A stretch of DNA of 5,445 nucleotides, taken from NCBI GenBank assembly GCA_002495735.1, contig DAGM01000012.1, positions 1 to 5,445 of the forward strand. The letters are read 5' to 3'. The stretch comes from Euryarchaeota archaeon UBA54. GTDB taxonomy: Archaea > Thermoplasmatota > Poseidoniia > Poseidoniales > Thalassarchaeaceae. Both the position numbers and the translations under genes were made by a program. Positions 5,000 through 5,445 of this stretch are shown in pieces (the stretch's first letter is position 1; each line of letters starts with the position of its first letter). The notes beneath the pieces were generated by a model that had not been told where the DNA came from, searched no databases, and was given only the letters and a program-made list of their open reading frames with translations.

Positions 5000-5445
5000 T
5001 TGGCGCGTAAGCCAGTAAAACTCGCTTGGGGGATCCGTCGTGAGGGTCGTTCTCTGTGGACTAGGAACGCCGTTCGCGGAGTTTCAGTCAGAGGCGAGCG
5101 CAGGAAGACGGATTCTCGAATAGAGTGGAGGGCTTGGGACCCCACACGCTCCAAGGTCGCAGCAGCTTTGCTGCGAACTGACGGAGACCCCTCGAGATTG
5201 CTTCCAGAGGTAGGCTCGACGTGCCTCTATCTGGGTGCGTCGTTCGGCTCTACAGTTTCGCACATACACGATCAAGTCTGCGGCTCTCTCAATCACCATG
5301 GAGGGCAAGTCGTGGCAGTGGAAATAGCTCCTCGGGCGATGCGCGACCTGTCGAAACTGTCCTTCCGCAGACCCGGACTCGTCCCTGTTCTCGGCGATGC
5401 TAGGCTCCCGCAGACAGTGGCCCCTTACATCCGCGGCCAGGCAGA
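5000..5445 (+). CDS. flpA: Fibrillarin, box C/D RNA 2'-O-methyltransferase (3' end outside window)
   Basis: Fibrillarin is the SAM-dependent catalytic subunit of the box C/D RNP and methylates ribose 2'-OH at guide-selected sites. The first 148 residues are present. Relatives run to about 225-230, so roughly a third, including the later catalytic residues, is beyond the window. The N-terminal part reads TRNAVRGVSVRGE (about 21-33), matching the family's TKNxVPGxxVYGE. Then come WRAWDPTRSKVAAAL (43-57), the SAM-binding loop LYLGASFGSTVSH (76-88), VVAVEIAPR (104-112) with the SAM ribose-binding acidic residue Glu108, and PVLGDAR (129-135). The TTG start rests on a near-perfect Shine-Dalgarno 4 nt upstream and on family-like protein sequence from the first residues. 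The ATG at 4995 is in another frame and stops after seven codons. Compared with M. jannaschii fibrillarin there is an insertion of about six residues near 93-100. It lies 4 bp downstream of nop5, its obligate partner. Confidence 0.95.
   Translation, partial: MARKPVKLAWGIRREGRSLWTRNAVRGVSVRGERRKTDSRIEWRAWDPTRSKVAAALLRTDGDPSRLLPEVGSTCLYLGASFGSTVSHIHDQVCGSLNHHGGQVVAVEIAPRAMRDLSKLSFRRPGLVPVLGDARLPQTVAPYIRGQA

Noticed and set aside
5221..5403. 60-codon plus-strand frame near the window end
   Set aside because: It is out of frame with fibrillarin, whose motifs run continuously through this stretch.
1..5445. CRISPR array, tRNA, rRNA, insertion sequence, integration site or novel defence system
   Set aside because: No spaced direct repeats, cloverleaf-like sequences, transposase motifs or inverted terminal repeats were seen. 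Nearly all bases are accounted for by recognisable genes, so the window looks like core chromosome rather than an accessory island.

Overview
The window is a densely packed archaeal chromosomal segment. The evidence for Archaea is the gene set: a PCNA sliding clamp, the RNA polymerase cleavage factor TFS, and a Nop5–fibrillarin pair from the box C/D RNA methylation complex. TATA-like elements lie about 27 bp upstream of starts, and Shine-Dalgarno sequences of the GAGGTGA type are present. The mixed, moderate base composition and the strongly diverged Nop5 would fit an uncultured marine euryarchaeon of the Marine Group II/III (Thermoplasmatota) type. That placement is inference and was not tested against any database.

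Layout. Positions 1-1524 (+) hold the 3' part of an ABC exporter with fused membrane and ATPase domains; its 5' end is outside the window. Converging on it is a leftward block read from right to left. It consists of tfs (3829-3449), pcn (3390-2644) and a membrane-anchored family 2 glycosyltransferase (2606-1521). The gaps in this block are 58 and 37 bp, with no obvious terminator, so it may form an operon. The glycosyltransferase and the ABC exporter meet tail to tail and share one CTAG, which supplies both stop codons. From a short divergent promoter region (about 3830-3903) the rightward block starts: nop5 (3904-4995), then fibrillarin (5000 to the window end, cut off). Fibrillarin begins at a TTG codon placed 4 nt after a strong Shine-Dalgarno that forms the last bases of nop5. 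It is a real, well-supported gene despite its non-ATG start and missing 3' end.

How the genes work together. Nop5 and fibrillarin act together, with L7Ae and guide RNAs not seen here, in 2'-O-methylation of rRNA and, in Archaea, of some tRNAs. TFS rescues backtracked RNA polymerase, and PCNA tethers DNA polymerase and other replication and repair enzymes. The glycosyltransferase and exporter are envelope-type functions lying next to this information-processing core. No gene-free stretch exceeds 300 bases. I saw no tRNA, rRNA, CRISPR array, insertion sequence or obvious defence system. The points most worth attention are the conflicting initiation signals at pcn and nop5, the diverged Nop5 and fibrillarin motifs, and the atypical N-terminal zinc ribbon of TFS.
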